Of a stretch of DNA of 64,000 nt, positions 32,622-44,559 are shown in pieces; positions within the stretch are counted from its first letter, which is position 1; each line of letters starts with the position of its first letter. A model generated the notes under the pieces. That model had not been told where the DNA came from, did no database searches, and saw only the letters and a program-made list of their open reading frames with translations. Location: NCBI GenBank assembly GCA_036346255.1, contig CM070636.1, forward strand, positions 27,721,539-27,785,538. The letters run 5' to 3'. The position numbers were made by a program, and so were the translations under genes. This DNA is from Ampelocalamus luodianensis. Its lineage: Eukaryota > Streptophyta > Magnoliopsida > Poales > Poaceae.

Positions 32622-32626
32622 GGCCC
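32622..32626 (+). other. 5-bp TSD half (ggccc) beside solo LTR B
   Basis: Reverse complement of gggcc at 4093-4097. Does not match tcctc before LTR B. Confidence 0.7.
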
Positions 32627-33612
32627 CCTCCAGAGCTAAGACCTCCCTTGTTTCAGTTCCTTCTGGAGCGATTCAACCTCCTGTTTCCACCTTCTTCTGT
32701 AACCTTTCTTTGGCTCTTATTTGGTGAGTTCTTTGATCTTTTTTGTTTGTGTTGCTTTACTTATTTTGGTTCTCCTCGAACGTGTAGATCCCAGTTTCTT
32801 AAAAGAGTTCTTGGACTCGGCCACATCAGCAGAAGCTTCCCAGTTCTTCACCGAAGGAAAGTCATAGACCTTGATCATGTTGAACCCATCTTCGCAAAAA
32901 TGTATACTGTTTTAACTTATCTTGCATGGCTATTTGTATACAAATGGTTTTTGGGAGTAGTTATTTGTACTCTCTTGCCAGTATGACATCCTTGGTTATT
33001 TGAGGCATACATGTTGACATGTTTCCTTGACATCCATATGATGGGTTGTTTGTTGGTCTTTGTTGAATACCAACATGGGTGCGTTTATGCTTAGCCATGC
33101 TGCAACTTGCGATGGTTTCACCCTCTTGAACCTTTAATGATAAATGTGACTAATGAACTATGGAATCGTGGCAATGCCACTTGTTGAATTGTTGTGCCAG
33201 GACTAGGGTGGTTCTTTGGCCTAGAGGAACCTCAAAATGATTCATGCTCGGGCGATGTGGAAGGTGGTTAGTGTGGGTGCAGGAAGCACATTGGGATGTG
33301 CATAGCTTCGCCTGAGCAGCCAACTAAGGACTTAACCTTGAACCTTTGATCTGGGTCTCTTCGTACAACCACATGTCCAGGATGGGGTGGACTGTGTGTA
33401 ATAATTAGTAAGGTTGAGTCAGTTCTATGATGGTTGAGAATGGTGCAAGAGGGGGCCAGGACGGTGAAACCTTAGCGAGTAGAACCGAGTCAAATGGACT
33501 TTGTAAGGACCTGTTGGTGGTCTCTACTTGATTCCCACATCCATGGAAACGTGGGTTGTATCAAGCGACCACTTATTGTGGGTAAAGTGTACAACCTCTG
33601 CAGAGTGTAAAT

Positions 33613-33624
33613 CTATTCGAATAG
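33613..33624 (+). promoter_or_regulatory. CTATTCGAATAG palindrome in LTR C
   Basis: Followed by ccgcgtcctcggtgatggac, the same block as in LTRs D, E and F. Confidence 0.5.
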
Positions 33625-34162
33625 CCGCGTCCTCGGTGATGGACATGCCCGGTGATTTCACGCAAGGGTTAGACTTTTCTCAAAAGGTGGTGACCTTGGT
33701 GAGGTCTTGTGTAGTCGGGGTGGTCCTAGCTGTGATCAGGGTGATCACAGTGAGGTTTGGGTGTGGACAGGGTGTCCACAAGAGCTTTCAAAGGAACTTC
33801 TTTACTTATGAGTATTTCTCCAACTTGTGCTTTGAAATCTACTTAACGTATCTCTTATAAAAGTTGCTTTCTGCCAACTAACCATGTAGCCACTCCTTGT
33901 CAAGCTTTACATGATTGTTATTTGCATGCATTCCCTATGACTTGCTGAGTACATTCAAAATACTCATGGCTTTGTGCACTACAAGATGAACACCCTTTAC
34001 CAACACATATGTTGCAACACTCTATACATATGTTACGAAGTAATATTATGGCTACGCATAATATGCGTTGCAAAATCTATTCATCATAAATCATGTGGAT
34101 GACTATAGATAACATATGTTACGAAGTAATATTATGGCCACGGGTGCACATCTAGTGTTATA

Positions 34163-34306
34163 TGTTACGAGTATTGTGTATTCTACATTCTCTCTCTCTC
34201 TCTTGGCCCATGTGGCCCATGTATTTATGTCTATATATATCCCCTTCATTAATGAATAACATGTAGAGTTGTGAATAACAAAACCCTAAACTCATGTTGT
34301 CTAACA
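34163..34306 (+). mobile_element. 5' LTR of small copia element
   Basis: A 144-bp TGTTA...TAACA unit with a TATATATA box at 34232-34239, repeated at 36904-37065. The flanking 5-mers are ttata before it and ctata after the 3' LTR, a target-site duplication with one difference. Confidence 0.9.
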
Positions 34307-34318
34307 TGGTATCAGAGC
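34307..34318 (+). other. Primer-binding site of small copia element
   Basis: TGGTATCAGAGC immediately after the LTR, complementary to the 3' end of initiator tRNA-Met. Confidence 0.85.
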
Positions 34319-36903
34319 TATCTCCAACCCTACTTCTATTTCCGTAGCCACCGCTGTCGCCTGCGTTTGCGTTTTCTTCCGCCGTGGGCCGGCAGGCTGG
34401 AGCCGCTGCTCGGTTCCCCTTCCTCTCTATCACTGCCTCGTCTTCACCTCACTCCCGCAATCTCTTCACCAGGAGGTCGCGCCGTCTTTGTCGTTCTCCT
34501 GGAGGTCGCGCGACGTCTCCGTGTCGTGCGCCGTCTCCATCGCCCGCGCCTAGAGGTCGCATCCGCGCCACTTTGCGCAGTCTCCATCGTGTGGATCCGT
34601 GTGCCTGAGGTTGCGCCGTCTCCATCGCCCGCGCCTAGAGGTCGCATCCGCGCCGCCTCGCGCCGTCTTCATTGCCCGCGCTTGGAGGTCGCATCCGCGT
34701 CGCCTCTCCATCGCCTCGCTCCTGGAGGTCGCATTCGACCTCCATCACTTGGATCTGCGCCGCCTTGGCTTGGATTCGCACCGCATCGACCCTGTCGTCG
34801 CTGCTCCGATGACGGAACTCCTCCGTGACAGCGCCACCTCGAGCTGGCTCTACCGCTCCTCTGCTTCACTGACTCCTCTGCGACTACTCTTCAGCAGGAG
34901 TGTTGTTGCTCGGTAACCTTTGCTCTGCTCTACTAGTGCTGTTGCTTGGGGGTAGTTGTTCTACTGCTGCTAATCTAGTACTGTCGTCCATCCATTTATT
35001 CTACTGCTGCTACTGATGCACTCGTGGTGTTTGGGGTAGTTGCTTGCTTGTGCTCTTGTACTATTCTTTGCTCTTTGTAATCTTCTTTGTGTGGTTGTGA
35101 TCCATCAAGATGGCAAAAATCGACTCGATGTTTGGCGGCAGTTCATCTCTAGTATTGACGGACATCAAGCTCGATGGGTTGAATTACCATGCATGGGCTT
35201 TTCGATCAAGACTACTCTTAGGGGTTATGGTTTGGCCTCTCACTTGGTGATGATCCACGATCAGAAGGCGGTTGATGTTGAGGCATTAAAGGCTTGGCGA
35301 GAAAGAGGATGATCGTGTCATGGCCGGCATTGTCTTTGAGTGTTGATGTTTCTCTGCGGATGAGTCTTGAGTATCATACTTGCCAAGCGGATGTGGACAT
35401 ACTTTGAAAAGAGATATGTTCGATCGATGGTGCTCTTCGCTTCACATTACTCAAGAACATTCATAGTCTTCGGCGGCGGATCGATCGGTGGAGGAGTATT
35501 ACGGTGCTTTCACTCATATCACTGGTCCTCTAGAGTCTATGACACGAATTTCTTTGTTGCATGTCGATCTTGTCTTTGCCAAAGATGAGTATGCTCGGTG
35601 GCGCTTATGTGTCGATTTGTGATGGGGCTTGATGGAGTTTGAGCTCATATGACCACGATTCGTACTCTTATTGTTGTTGCGACAATACGCATGGACTATA
35701 TCTGAGATGGATATCAAGAATGCTTTTCTTCATGGTGATCTACATGAGAGGTCTATATCGCCACCCCAGTGTTGAGGCTCCTACTGAGCTATGTTTGTCT
35801 CCTTAGGCGTGCACTATACGGTCTCAAGCAGGCTCCTCGTGCATGGTTTGAGCGTTTCAGTTCTGTGATTCGAGCTGCTGGTTTCACTACGAATGAGCAT
35901 GACCCTGCCTTGTTTATTAACACTTCTCAGCGAGGTCGTACTTTGCTTCTTCTATATGTAGATGATATGCTGATCACAGTAGATGACCTGGACTATGTGG
36001 CTTTTGTCAAGAAGAAATTGAGTGAACAATTTATGATGTCTGATTTGAGACCATTGAGCTATTTTCTTGGAATTGAGGTTCATTCTAATGGTGATGGCTA
36101 CTATCTCTCTCAGCATCGCTATGTTCAGGATCTGCTTGCTCGCTCTGGGATGACAGATACTCGTACTACGGCCACACCTATGGAGCTTCACTTGCAGCTT
36201 CGACCTACAGACGGTGTACTCCTGACAGATCCTTCCCGCTATCGTCAGCTTGATGGGAGCCTTGTCTATCTCACTGTCACCAGACCAGACATTGCTCATG
36301 CTGTTCATGTGCTCAGCCAGTTTGTCAGTGCTCCCACCTTAGTTCACTATGGTCATGTTCTTCGTGTGCTGAGATACTTGAGAGGAACTACGTCCAGATG
36401 ACTGTTCTATGCGATTCGAGTCGGCTCCAACTCCACGCTTACTCGACTCACTTGGCGAGTGATCCTGCGATCGCCGATCTATCGCGCTCTTGTATCTCTC
36501 TTGGTACTTCGCTTATTGCACGAAATCAAGAAGCAAACTGCGTTGTCATGCTCTAGTCTGAGGTGAGCTTGAGCACTTGCGCTACAACATCGAGAGATCA
36601 TTTGGCCGATGGCTCTTGATTGATCTTGGTGTCCCTTGTGACAATCCTACCTCTCTTTTGTGATAATACAAGTGCCATTCAAATTGCCGTGATCGATCAA
36701 GCATGGTGACAAAACACATTGGTGTTGATGCATCCTTCACGATCTCATTGTCAACGATGCGACCATCGCCCTCAAGTATATTCCCTCAGAGCTTCAAGTT
36801 GCAGATTTCTTCACTAAAGCTCAGACTCGAGAACATCATCGACTTCATTTACTCAAACTCAGTGCATCAGATCCGCCTGATCCACCTTGAGTTTGAAGGG
36901 GGG
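34319..36903 (+). pseudogene. Copia polyprotein remnant lacking integrase
   Basis: A CG-rich leader (34319-35100) with repeated gaggtcgc units is followed by a gag start (about 35110-35330, DIKLDGLNYHAWAF-like). Protease and integrase are missing. Reverse transcriptase begins at about 35707 (MDIKNAFLHGDLHE), is frameshifted near 35760, and then runs open to 36401 with RALYGLKQAPRAWFERF and the catalytic YVDD at 35955-35966. RNase H is present but frameshifted (36405-36890, KKQTA-like near 36530 and a KHIGVD-like segment near 36715). Gag-to-RT without integrase, in only 2.9 kb, indicates an internal deletion; the copy would need proteins from elsewhere to move. YVDD plus the tRNA-Met site define Ty1/copia. 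Confidence 0.85.
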
Positions 36904-37065
36904 TGTTAAGAGTATTGTGTAATCTACATTCTCTCTCTCTCTCTTGGCCCATGTGGCCCTTGTAGCCCATGAGGCCCATGTATTTATGTCTATATATATC
37001 CCCTTCATTAATGAATAACATGTAGAGTTGTGAATAACAAAACCCTAAACTCATGTTGTCTAACA
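36904..37065 (+). mobile_element. 3' LTR of small copia element
   Basis: A 162-bp copy of the LTR at 34163, differing mainly by an extra cttgtagcccatgaggccc-like segment, which looks like a local duplication of the ggcccatg unit. Confidence 0.9.
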
Positions 37066-37486
37066 CTATACACGAGCTTAGGCCCGATTCTGGTTCAATC
37101 GAAATTGAATATTTTGTACAACTCCCAAAACTACTTTCATCTCCCTCCAATCCTTCCCTCTATTTTTTCTCGTCTTTTTTATCCCACCATTCTCCCTCTC
37201 TCACAATCTCCAATCCCAATAATATTTTGGCTGTGCAAGGTAGTATCTATAGTGACCCCACCTTCTATAAAAGGGTATTTTAATGGCCAAATTCTAAAAT
37301 CTTCTTAACTACTAAATATTTGGGTTTATCCCGCTCCAGTAGCCGATTGTCCCCTCCCTACCACGTGCACGACACCTCTACTTCACCTCCACTTCGTCCC
37401 TGAATCCTCGCATCGCTCGTTCCCCCAATCCTCTCATCGTCCATCTACGCTCCCTCGTTCCCCTCGCAGAAACCTCCGCCCGCCTC

Positions 37487-38045
37487 CTCATGGCTTTGCG
37501 CCCTCTGTTTGATCAGTAGAGGAGGGTGATCCAGGGAGTTCAATGATCTATAAAGAGGAGTTCTATGAAGACCATGTGACCTAGGGACGTCCTCCACTCG
37601 ATAAGCCTGTGGGGCTAGTCGAATGGACCCTTTTGAGCTTTATGTTTCTGCTGCATTGTATCTTCCCTTTCGTTGTAAGCCTAGTGAGGCACCCCTGTAA
37701 CAACTTTGACCATAAGGTCTTTTGCTTATGTCAATATTAGTTTGTCTGCTTCATCTTTTAGCTTGTTGTATGGTTGTGATTCCTTCTCTGTTGTGACTGC
37801 GTGAGCTAGCCAATTTGATCCTGGGACTAGCTCATGGTGCGCAGAGGCTGGGACCTTCGGGTGGTCTTGTTGGACCTCTGGGTGGACCTTCGAGTCCTCC
37901 TAGGGTGGTCTTGGAGACATCCTGGTGGTCTGGGAGACCTCCTCGGGTGGTCTTGGAGGACCTCCCAGACTTCCAGGTTGTCATGTTGGACCTCCTGGGA
38001 GGTTCTAGGAGATCTCTTTGGGAACTCCCGAGATAGGTCGTCACA
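37487..38045 (+). mobile_element. 5' LTR of element C, last part
   Basis: Resumes LTR C after the insert and ends GGTCGTCACA at 38045, four bases before a primer-binding site. The last 200 bases are dense in GGACCTCC / GGTGGTCTTGG motifs, as in the reversed first part. Together the three parts make an LTR of about 3.1 kb. Confidence 0.75.
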
Positions 38046-38050
38046 AAGGT

Positions 38051-38062
38051 TGGTATCAGAGC
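38051..38062 (+). other. Primer-binding site of element C
   Basis: TGGTATCAGAGC after the LTR end, tRNA-iMet type. Shows that 37487-38045 is the end of a 5' LTR and that element C reads to the right. Confidence 0.85.
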
Positions 38063-38588
38063 TCCATACTGATTGTAGGACGTAACCTTAGTTAGCATGG
38101 TCGTTTTAGTTAAGAATTTCAAAAGGATCTATTTTCTAAATCAAACCAACAGAGTAACATGAGTAGCCTTTCTTCTCTCATTTTATTCTGTTCTGTTCTT
38201 ATCTTGTTCTATTGTCTCTTCTCACCTTGTTTATAGATCTTTATGCCTTATCTCCTTTGAACCTTGTTTGCAATTTAAGCTAATCCTTCTTACCTCAGTG
38301 ATTTCAATAGGATCAGACCCTATCTTGAGATGACCATCCCAATAAGTTAGGGTAGAAGTGCTATGCTAAGCTGCCTTTTAGCTCCAGTGTCACTTAGTCC
38401 TGTAAATAGGGCCTTTTGTTGAGTTTTCTTTGCTTCTTAGTAGCTTTTCGGCTACTGGTCCTTCTGGGTTTAACCTGCTTTCCCCTTATAGATTGTTCCA
38501 TCTCTCTCTGTCTCGTTCTTCTCCGTGCTTTTCCCTCTTAACCTGTGCTTTCTTCCTCTCATCTTTTAAGTCTTGAGAGGTTGTGTAG
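38063..38588 (+). other. Leader of element C
   Basis: Untranslated region between primer-binding site and gag; AT- and T-rich, no ORF of note. Confidence 0.6.
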
Positions 38589-39700
38589 ATGGTTCGGACT
38601 CGCTACTCGCCCGGCCAGGATGAGCCAGTGGACCCTTCTTTGTCGCCACCACCACCGCCTCCTCTAGTAGCAGCTGTAGACCCAGGTTTGGGACAGTTTA
38701 TGACAGCCCAGACATAGATGATGAGTTTATAGCAGCTGCAGACCCAGACCACAGACCTCTACTGCCCTCCTCGCCATGCTGAACAGAACCAAACAGCCAC
38801 TGCGGACCCTCCCCTGACTTTTCCAGCTCCTCTGAGCCGTTAGACGCAGATGATTAGTTGCGTTCAACTGAAAGGAAGCTCGCCATCATTCAGTGTGATG
38901 ACCGCGAGAAGGTCTTGTATGCTTCCCATTAGCTAGAAGGTACCGCCTTGGAATGGTGGGAAAATTATTATGCTGCTCATACCAACCACCAGAACATATC
39001 TTGGGCAGAATTTTCAGAAGCTTTCCATCTTTCTCATATCCCTGATGGGAAGGTGGAGATAAAGAAGAATGAGTTCCGTGAGCTGAAGCAAGGGAGCATG
39101 ACAGTGAGTGAATACCTTAATAAGTTCACTCAGCTTGCCCGTTATGCTCCAAAGGATGTTGCCTCTGATGATGCAAGATAGAAAATGTTCAAGAAAGGAC
39201 TCAACCCCGGTCTAAAAGTTCAAGTTGTCGGCAACGATTATGCAGAGTTTCAGCAGCTAGTGAACAAGACTTTACTTATAGAGGAATCTCATCGAGAACT
39301 TATAGAGTGCTATAAGAGAAAGATGTCTCAGCAGAGTGCACATCAAGGTCATCCATAGAGAGCCAGGACTAATGCTCAACCCCTGCTCGGTTTGCTCCTT
39401 AGGTCACTTACGAGCTCCTGCGGCTGCCCCTCGCCCTGTGGCTCCTGTTTTTCGCAGCTCCAACAGCAACGTCAACATCAACAATAATGGTACTGTCAAC
39501 CCGCCCCCAAGAAGAAACAACCATGCTACTAGAATCACTTGTTTTAGCTGCAACCAATTGGGACATTATGCCAGTAATTGTCCATTGAAGCAAGCCTCAG
39601 CTTTGGTCAAGTCCAACTCGGCAGCCACTCCAACACCTGTGCCAAGAGCAGTACGTGGAGTGCCTCAACCCACAGCTGTACCAGTCAAGACCTCCTAGCC
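38589..39700 (+). pseudogene. Gypsy gag of element C
   Basis: ATG at 38589 begins MVRTRYSPGQDEPVDPSLSP, followed by a Pro-rich stretch and a stop at 38718. The gag core is at 38948-39181 and beyond (WWENYYAAHTNHQNISWAEF; YLNKFTQLARYAPKDVASDD). A CCHC zinc knuckle at 39540-39581 (CFSCNQLGHYASNC) is intact. Nearly all stops fall where related Gag proteins have Gln: TAG for CAG at 38718, about 38731, 38932, 39179, 39357 and 39697. A frameshift lies near 39400. Gag would package the RNA; this copy cannot make it whole. Confidence 0.85.
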
Positions 39701-42700
39701 CTTTGGGAGAGGCCGAGTGAACCATGTCACAGTGGAGGAGGCCCAGACAGCCCCTGATGTTGTGTTGGGTAAGTTCCTTGTAAATTCAGCACTTGCAACA
39801 GTCTTATTTGATTCTGGAGTTTCCCATTCGTTTGTTTCTCAAATTTTGCTGCAAAGCATCAGTTGAAAGTTTTTGCTCTTAAGACCTCCTTGTTGGTTCA
39901 ATCCCCCGGTTCGGAGTGAAACACAAACCAGGGTTGCCCACAAGTTAAGGTGGTCATAAAAGGGGAAGAATTCTTAGCTAATCTTATCATCATTGACACC
40001 AAGTCCTTGGATATAATTTTGGAGATGGATTGGCTTACCGATCACCAAGCAGTGTTGGATTGTGGGAATAGAAGTATCACTGTGGTCAGTCCAGTGGGAA
40101 TTAGAGTGAGATTTGAAGCCTCTTTGGGAAAACTTGGAGAAATAGTGGTCTGTATCATCAAGACTATTTCGGTTGAAGATGTGCTAGTGGTCTATGAGTT
40201 CCCGGATATCTTTCTTCAATTTAGTTCCTGGAACTGCTCCAATTTCCAAGAGGCCATATCGTTTGCCAGTAAACGATTTGGTTGAGCTGAAGCAACAGAT
40301 TGAAGAAATGCAAGCTAAAGGCTTTGCCAGGCCGAGTTCCTCACCTTGGGGAGCTCCAGTGATCTTTGTAGCCAAGAAGGATAGTACACAACGGATGTGT
40401 GTGGATTATCGTGCACTTAATGAAGTCACCATAAAGAACAAGTACCCTCTGCCAAGAATTGATGACTTGTTTGATCAGTTGAAAGGAGCCGCAGTGTTCT
40501 CCAAGATAGATTTGAGACCGGATTACCATCAATTGAAGATTTGTCAAGAAGACATACCCAAGACAACCTTTTCAACTCGATATGGACTGTATGACTATAC
40601 GGTTATGTCATTTGGACTCACCAATGTACCTGCTTGCTTTATGAACTTGATGAATAAAGTTTTTATGGATACCTAGATAAGTTCATCATTGTCTTTGTTG
40701 ATGATATTCTAGTATACTCTAAGAGCAAAGAAGAGCATGAAGAGCACATTCACCTTGCCCTGAACAAGCTTAGAGATCATCAACTCTATGCTAAGTTCAA
40801 TAAGTGTGAATTTTGGATGAGGAAAGTTACCTTTTTGGGGCATGTCTTGTCTACCAAAGGAGTTGCTATCAATCCTAACAAAGTTAAAGATGTGCTCAAT
40901 TGGGAGTCACCCAAGTCAGTCCTGCAGATTAGAGGTTTCCTTGGAATGGCTGGTTACTTCCGTCGATTTATAGAAGGGTTCTCCAAGATAGCAAGACCTC
41001 CCACTTAGCTATTGAAGAAGGAAAAGAAGTATGATTGGACACCCGAATGTGAGCAAAGCTTCCAAGAGCTAAAGAAGCGTTTGACCACTGCTCTAGTTTT
41101 GATCTTGCTTGATGTCTGAAAGAACTTCAAAATTTTCTATGATGCCTCACATCAAGGTCTTGGCTATGTTCTTATGCAAAAAAGGAGGGTTATAGCTTAC
41201 GCCTCCCGTCAGTTGAAGCCCCATGAAGCCAACTACCCCACTCATGACCTAGAGCTAGCATCCGTGGTGTATGCTTTGAAGATTTGGCGTCATTACCTCA
41301 TTGGTAATCGCTGCGAAATGTACACTAACCATAAAAGTTTGAAGTACATTTTCACTCAAACTGATCTCAACATGAGGCAAAGAAGATGGTTGGAGCTGAT
41401 CAAAGATTACAACCTAGAAATACACTATCACCCTGGAAAGGCTAATGTGGTAGCCGATGCTTTAAGTAGGAAGGTCTAGTGCAGCACCTTGATGATCAAA
41501 GAAAATCAGCCGACCCTACATGAAGAGTTCCAGAAGTTCAAGCTTGAATTGGTAGAAGAAGGTCATTTGACTTCTCTGGAAGTGCAACCAACCCTCCTAG
41601 AGCAGATCCGAAGGGCTCAAGAAGAAGATGCAGACGTCAAAGAGATCAAGAACAGCATGAAGAAAGGGAAGTCTTTAAGGTTTTCAGAAGATGAGCAAGG
41701 CACCCTGTGGTTTGACAAGCGAATCTGTGTACCCGACCAGAGAGAGCTCAAGATGTTAATCCTCAAAGAAACACATGAAGCCTTGTATTCCATTCACCCT
41801 GGGAGCACAAAGATGTACCAGGACCTCAAAGAGATGTATTGGTGGCCTAGTATGAAGTGAGAGATAGCAGAATATGTGGCTCAATGTGATGTTTGTCAAA
41901 AGGTTAAGATCATGCACCAAAGACTTGGAGGTCTTTTGAGACCCTTGCCCATACCCGAGTGGAAATGGGAAGAGGTCGGGATGGACTTTATCATAGGCCT
42001 ACCCAGGACCCAAGCTGGTTATGATTCAATTTGGGTGGTTATAGATCATCTAACTAAGGTCGCCCACTTTATTCCTATGAAGACCACCTATTTTGGAGAC
42101 AAGTTGGCTGAGCTGTACATGGCAAGAATTGTGTGTCAACATGGTATACCAAGGAAGATTGTGTTAGACCGTGGATCCCAATTCACCTCACGATTTTGGC
42201 AGAAGCTCCATGATGTCTTGGGCACATACCTCAATTTCAACACAGCATATCACCCGCAAACAGATGGCCAGACAGAAAGGGTGAACCAAATTCTTGAAGA
42301 TATGCTGAGAGCCTACGCTCTAGAGAACCAAAGCGACTGGGATCGGATGCTACCTTATGTTGAGTTTTCCTACAACAACAACTACCAATCAAGCCTTCAA
42401 ATGTCTCCCTTCGAAGCTCTATATGGAAGGAAGTGTAGGATACCTTTGTACTGGACAGAAGTTGGTGAAGGTCAAGTGCTCGGACCAGACCTCCTCAAAG
42501 AAGCCAAAAGTCAAGTGAGATAAATAAGACAAAAACTGAAGACTGCTTAGACCAGGCAAAAGAGCTATGCAGACAATCATTGTCGAGACTTAGCCTTTGC
42601 TCCTGGAGATCATGTATACCTCAAGGTGTCACCTCTCAAAAGGTTGTGCCGTTTCAGAGTCAGTGGCAAGCTTGCACCAAGGTACACTGGGACTTTTCCA

Positions 42701-42841
42701 ATTTTAGCCAGAAGAGGAGAAGTTGCCTACCAATTGGGACTCCCCCCTCAGTTGTCCAATGTACATGATGTCTTCCATGTGTCTCAGTTGAAGAAGTGTT
42801 TGCATGTTTCAGAAGAGCAAATGCCTCTAGAAGCCGTGGAC
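39701..42841 (+). pseudogene. Gypsy pol of element C
   Basis: Domains in order: aspartic protease (DSG at 39810-39818; the next residue is Val where Ala is usual), a linker, reverse transcriptase (KRPYRLPVNDLVELKQQIEE, MCVDYRALNEVTIKNKYPLP, FVDD at 40694-40705), RNase H (about 41110-41470, RVIAYASRQLKPHEANYPTH), integrase with zinc-binding N-terminus (CDVCQKVK near 41885) and core (MDFIIGLP, LDRGSQFTSRFW, YHPQTDGQTERVNQILEDML at 41990-42300), and a C-terminal part ending HVSEEQMPLEAVD. There the LTR of element D cuts it, before any chromodomain. Several stops look like C-to-T changes (TGA for CGA near 41118 and 41858; TAG for CAG near 41006, 41477 and 42548; TAA for CAA near 42521). A chromovirus of the Tekay/Del type is plausible. 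Confidence 0.9.
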
Positions 42842-44559
42842 TGTAACATCCCAATTTTGGGCTTGTGTTTCAAATGTAAGAAAATGAGTAGAAATTAAAA
42901 CTTTTTCTTACATCATGTATTTCCTATATGTACTAAACAATTATTGTACAAGAGTTATGGAAATACATAGTCACAAGTCTTTGATCCAAATCTTGATCCT
43001 TCAAAAACATTCTTGTTCCATCTTGTGACAATCTCCTGGAAATATTTTTCCTAAATTCTTGGGTTGATGTGTAGCCCCTCTGAAAAATTTCACAATTTTT
43101 AGAAATTGTTTGAATATTTTGGAGGTCAGTCAAACCTGTTCAAATTCTGGTCAAACCTTGGACCAGCACCTTGTGGAATTTTTGGAGGAAAATGTATAGC
43201 ACAAAAACCTCTAGAAATTTTATACAAGGTCAATAACTCAGTTAGCAAGCTCCTGTAAAAATTTCATAAATTTTGGAGTGAGTTTGCTACCTCAAATAAA
43301 TCCTCCAATTTCATATCAGTGAAACTCAAATTTGGGGCTGAGTCAGACTCGGGCTCGAGGCAGACCCGAGTCGAACCCAGCCATTTGACTCGCTCGAGTC
43401 AAGTCGCCAGCGCCGTCCAGACCTTCTCGTGTGCGCGCGTCCTGGGCCGTTGGATTCTCATCCAGTGCCCGGACCTCCCCCTCGATCTCGGCGCCTCGGT
43501 GTGGTCGGACCTCGGATCTCCATCCAGCGGTCCACGACCTCCCAGGACCTCCTCATCCGCTTAAGACCTCCCCACCTCGGGTGATCGGGACGTCGGGACC
43601 ACCCGATTGCATCCGGGCGTGCAGGACCTCCCCAGCTCTGTTCTTCTTCCTCCACGACCTCGGAGGTCAGTGCGTCATGATTTTTCCCTTTGTGCTTGTG
43701 TCGATGTCGAGGCGGTTGGGAGCGGTGGCACATCACTTTTGGTCCTTCCCAACGTCTCTTTACGCCATGCATTGATTGTATGTCGGACCTTTGCCCTAAA
43801 AAGAAGTCGCCCTACCGGCTCTGTCACATCTAGCAAGTCCATGGCAGGGGTGTGCACCCGAAGCTTGCCTCTGTCCATGGCTTTGCTCCTTTGTCTTCTT
43901 AAGACCCCGAGCTCCTCCTTGTCTCCTTAGTCTTCCTCTCCCTCCACCAAGCTTCATGAACACCACCATTGTCGGTTTTGAAGTTCTTCAAGATCACCCA
44001 GAGCTCCTGTGGTTTAATTGCGAACTTGGTTTTCCAACTTGTTCAATTATCCACCTTGGGCATCTTGTCTAAACCAAATCGGTTGGTTTCAGGGGGAGGC
44101 ATTGTGGGTACCTGTTCTTCAAGGTCGTCCCTGCTTTCTTCTTCATCTCCGTGAGCTTGGTCACGGAGCACCTCCATCGGCATCAACCTCTCCTCCAGAG
44201 CTCCTTTGGACCTCACCTTGGCCCTGGTGAGTCCTCTTTAGTCTTTTAGAGCTCAAGTTTTAGCTAGATTAGAGCGTAGCAAGCATTTTAGTGTTTGTCG
44301 GTTTTGCGAAGACCTAATTACCACCCTCTCGGCTCGCGGCGTTCGGAGTCGCCGCCGTCGAGTTAGCCCGATGAGGTCCGCGGTGCTTTTATGAGTTTAG
44401 TGGTGCCCTTGGTTCCGCCGGCGTGGTCCATGTCGCGCGAGCTTTTCCTTGACTCGGGTGTTTTGCGTGTCATACTCGGCGAGATATGAGATCAATGATT
44501 AGCATTAATGGCTGTCCGCGGTTATCCATGAATGCTGTCTTGCCGGCAGCTCGCGCGTG

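Larger units (their letters stand above)
32622..33974 (+). mobile_element. 5' LTR of element C, middle part
   Basis: Begins with ggccc, the 5-mer that ends the reversed first part at 4093, and continues as LTR sequence related to the other long LTRs (gatcatgttgaaccc motif near 32873; CTATTCGAATAG at 33613-33624; degenerate GAGTAC hairpin near 33947). It is interrupted after ctcatggctttg at 33974 by an insert and resumes at 37487 with the same twelve bases. Confidence 0.75.
33975..37486. mobile_element. Unclassified insert in LTR C, CACTACAAG-like left end
   Basis: The insert is bracketed by a 12-bp direct repeat (ctcatggctttg, 33963-33974 and 37487-37498). Two bases in, it starts CACTACAAG, like many CACTA termini, and contains two copies of acatatgttacgaagtaata (about 34,026 and 34,108), like subterminal repeats. 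The right end (37066-37486) is CT-rich like a gene 5' region and shows no matching inverted terminus. A 12-bp duplication does not fit CACTA (3 bp) and is long for Mutator elements. The class is unresolved. The small copia element at 34163-37065 lies inside it. Confidence 0.45.

Noticed and set aside
33977..33985. CACTACAAG as the end of a standard CACTA element
   Set aside because: No matching inverted terminus at the other end and the flanking direct repeat is 12 bp rather than 3 bp.
34271..34916. Arg/Leu-rich ORFs after the small copia LTR
   Set aside because: Repeated gaggtcgc units in the leader make open frames on both strands; no gag similarity until about 35110.
43319..43930. Possible gene in LTR D (ORFs of 81-114 codons)
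   Set aside because: Inside an LTR, rich in GACCTCC motifs, overlapping ORFs on both strands, no domain.
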